Position numbers and translations under genes: made by a program. The notes below the pieces were generated by a model. It was given only the letters and a program-made list of their open reading frames with translations, had not been told where the DNA came from and did not search any database. A stretch of 6,543 nt of DNA from Acidobacteriota bacterium (GTDB lineage Bacteria; Acidobacteriota; Terriglobia; Acidiferrales; UBA7541), in contig JACOSF010000306.1 in assembly GCA_016179005.1 (NCBI GenBank), positions 1 through 6,543 on the forward strand, written 5' to 3'. Of this stretch, positions 5,228 to 6,543 are shown one piece after another; position 1 is the stretch's first letter, and each line of letters starts with the position of its first letter.

Positions 5228-5899
5228 ATGAAAGGCTCACGAGTCTTTCTGCGTTCATTATATGTTTCGGCGCTGGTGCTGAGTATTGCGGCCTGCTCCA
5301 GCGTTCCGCAATCCAGCCAGGCCAAGGAGGGAAACAAAGCTGAGCAGCCGGGCATTCTCAGCAGCCTGCTGAAATCCGCGAAGCCCGTGGCGGTGCCCGC
5401 CGGCACAGAAATCGCCATCGTGCTCGACCAGTCCATCTCCAGCGAACAGGCGCGCTCCGGCGATCCGTTTGACGCTTCCGTTGCCGCGCCCGTTGTGGTC
5501 GATGGCAAGACCGTGATTCCCAAGGGCGCGCATGTGCAGGGCATCGTCGTCGAAGCGCGCGCCTCCGGACGCTTGAAGGGCGTCGCGCGTCTGCGTCTGG
5601 CCCTCAATTCTGTCGAGATTGCTGGCAAGAGTTACGATTTGCAAACCACTTCCTTGACCCGCTCCGGGCAGAACCACGACAAGCGCAACTGGGTGCTCAT
5701 CGGCGGCGGCACTGGAGTCGGCACCGCTATCGGGGCCCTGGCAGGTGGAGGGAAAGGCGCAGCGATTGGCGCTGCCGTTGGCGCCGGCGCGGGCACTGCA
5801 ACGGCTGCCGCCACCGGCAAAAAAGAACTGGTCCTCCCTGCCGAATCGCAGCTCAGCTTCAAACTGAGCCAGCCTGTATCCATCGAGGTGAAAAGCTAA
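5228..5899 (+). CDS. Glycine-zipper lipoprotein of unknown function
   Basis: A 223-aa predicted envelope lipoprotein. The start at ATG 5228 is chosen because AGGAGG stands at 5217-5222 and because it gives a textbook lipoprotein signal: MKGSRVFLRS, a hydrophobic core, and lipobox I-A-A-C with C23 as the lipidated residue. An in-frame GTG at 5099 would add 43 residues covering the promoter and is rejected. Residues about 55-145 form a beta-rich domain (GTEIAIVLDQSISS, then PKGAHVQGIVVEA) resembling the soluble half of many acidobacterial envelope proteins. Residues 158-197 are a Gly/Ala-rich glycine zipper of the kind that inserts in or packs against membranes. A final strand (LVLPAESQLSFKLSQPV) follows. 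The gene is monocistronic, between a sigma54 promoter and a hairpin terminator, suggesting stress- or signal-dependent expression. Function is not recognised. Confidence 0.85.
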   Translation: MKGSRVFLRSLYVSALVLSIAACSSVPQSSQAKEGNKAEQPGILSSLLKSAKPVAVPAGTEIAIVLDQSISSEQARSGDPFDASVAAPVVVDGKTVIPKGAHVQGIVVEARASGRLKGVARLRLALNSVEIAGKSYDLQTTSLTRSGQNHDKRNWVLIGGGTGVGTAIGALAGGGKGAAIGAAVGAGAGTATAAATGKKELVLPAESQLSFKLSQPVSIEVKS

Positions 5900-5920
5900 C
5901 CCCGGGCGACCCCAACGCCC

Positions 5921-5955
5921 AAGCCCCGCATTCCCACTTTGGGAATGCGGGGCTT
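5921..5955 (+). terminator. Strong hairpin terminator after the lipoprotein gene
   Basis: Perfect 16-bp arms AAGCCCCGCATTCCCA (5921-5936) and its complement (5940-5955) enclose a 3-nt loop, starting 21 bp after the stop codon. The following sequence is only moderately T-rich. The left arm begins with AA, the complement of the terminal TT, so the hairpin could also act on the other strand. Confidence 0.8.
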
Positions 5956-6114
5956 CTCAATTGTGCAAGTCTTTGATATTAAACATGAAATCAATCGTTT
6001 GTAGATTGTTTTGCTAACCGCGAGTTTCATTGTGGTAGCATTCCTGTGTGTGTTGCGTCCCCGTGATTCCAGCTAAGTGATTGCTTTACTAGTAAGTGTA
6101 CTGGGATTCTGAAT

Positions 6115-6129
6115 TGGCACGGCCCGTGC
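6115..6129 (+). promoter_or_regulatory. Second sigma54-like site, before the response regulator
   Basis: TGGCAC (6115-6120), five bases, GTGC (6126-6129) keeps the GG-N10-GC spacing of RpoN promoters and differs from TGGCAC-N5-TTGC by one base. The predicted start near 6140 would give a leader of about 15 nt for ATG 6155. Part of it lies in a perfect 9-bp inverted repeat, so a match by chance cannot be excluded. Confidence 0.4.
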
Positions 6130-6145
6130 TCCCAATCGGGCCGTG
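6118..6145. repeat. 9-bp perfect inverted repeat at the regulator start
   Basis: CACGGCCCG (6118-6126) and CGGGCCGTG (6137-6145) are exact complements around a 10-nt loop. The right arm ends in the GTG that is one of the candidate start codons, and the left arm overlaps the -24/-12 site. It could be an operator, or in a longer transcript a hairpin covering the start. Confidence 0.6.
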
Positions 6146-6154
6146 ACGAACACG

Positions 6155-6543
6155 ATGACCGACGAGATGGATGCCCCTCGCGAATCGGCGTCGCCCATCA
6201 GCAGCATTCTGATCGTGGACGACGAAGCCTCTGCCCGCGATTTGTGTGCGGACGTGGCTCGCGAGGCTGGTCTGCTGGTGCGCACCGCCACCACCACCGA
6301 GCAGGCCCTGGAAATCCTGGAACAATTCCCGGTAGATATCGTGCTGACGGACCTGAAAGTTCCTGCACTCGGCGGCATCGAATTGCTCAAGCGCGTGCGC
6401 GCCTCCCATGGGCAGTTGCCCGTCGTCGTACTCACCCAGTACGGCACCATCGAAACCGCCGTGGAGGCCACGCGCCTCGGCGCCGCCGACTACGTCACGA
6501 AACCTTTCCACGTGGATGAGCTGCGCAGCAAGCTCGACCGGCT
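6155..6543 (+). CDS. NtrC-type response regulator, N-terminal receiver domain (3' end outside window)
   Basis: The frame is open to the right edge. Counting from ATG 6155, residues about 15-130 form a complete receiver (CheY-like) domain: ILIVDDE with acidic pair D22/D23, phospho-acceptor D66 in LTDLKVP, T94 in VVVLTQYGT, and K116 in YVTKPF. The stretch GTIETAVEATRLGAADYVTKPF-type sequence (split here as GTIETAVEATRLGA and DYVTKPF) is characteristic of NtrC/AtoC regulators, which carry an AAA+ sigma54-activating domain and a Fis-type DNA-binding domain further on; those lie outside the window. Start alternatives are GTG 6143 and ATG 6167; none has a clear Shine-Dalgarno site, and a stop at 6110-6112 bounds the frame. 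The protein would be phosphorylated by an unseen sensor kinase. It may drive sigma54 promoters such as that at 5181, but no evidence ties it to that target. Confidence 0.85.
   Translation, partial: MTDEMDAPRESASPISSILIVDDEASARDLCADVAREAGLLVRTATTTEQALEILEQFPVDIVLTDLKVPALGGIELLKRVRASHGQLPVVVLTQYGTIETAVEATRLGAADYVTKPFHVDELRSKLDR

Noticed and set aside
5992..6008. CAATC/GATTG inverted repeat between terminator and regulator
   Set aside because: A 5-bp stem with a 7-nt loop in AT-rich sequence is expected by chance.

Overview
The window looks like a chromosomal segment of a GC-rich bacterium, most likely an acidobacterium or close relative. That assignment is an inference from gene style: a Cys/His-headed hypothetical protein, an Asp-box propeller protein, a glycine-zipper lipoprotein, -24/-12 promoters and heptamer/octamer intergenic repeats. 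No rRNA or other marker gene is present. Almost all genes read on the + strand.

Left third (1-1902), a restriction-modification remnant or active locus: the 3' part of a beta-class DNA methyltransferase (motifs X, I and II visible, catalytic motif IV off the left edge) is followed after 12 nt by a roughly 50% GC gene. That gene encodes an N-terminal PUA/EVE-like domain joined to a C-terminal PD-(D/E)XK nuclease. Directly behind it lies a short broken piece of coding sequence resembling the C-terminal winged helix of DpnI-type restriction enzymes. It is interrupted by a 16-bp perfect hairpin that accounts for its frameshift. I read this as a methylase locus whose original nuclease was lost or exchanged.

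Middle (1903-2344): about 440 bp without a credible gene, packed with 7- and 8-bp tandem repeats, a spaced 20-bp direct repeat, a consensus sigma70 promoter (TTGACA-N17-TATAAT) and a weak terminator-like hairpin. Then comes a 218-aa unknown protein with a Cys/Cys/Cys-His cluster and a Pro/Ala-rich tail (2345-3001).

Right half: a secreted 11-Asp-box beta-propeller protein whose frame is broken once near 3351-3358 (3081-5092); a lipoprotein with a glycine zipper under a near-perfect sigma54 promoter (5228-5899) and followed by a strong hairpin terminator; then the start of an NtrC-type response regulator (from about 6155 to the right edge), preceded by a second sigma54-like site embedded in a 9-bp inverted repeat. 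The sigma54 promoter and the NtrC-type regulator being close together suggests, but does not prove, a regulatory link.
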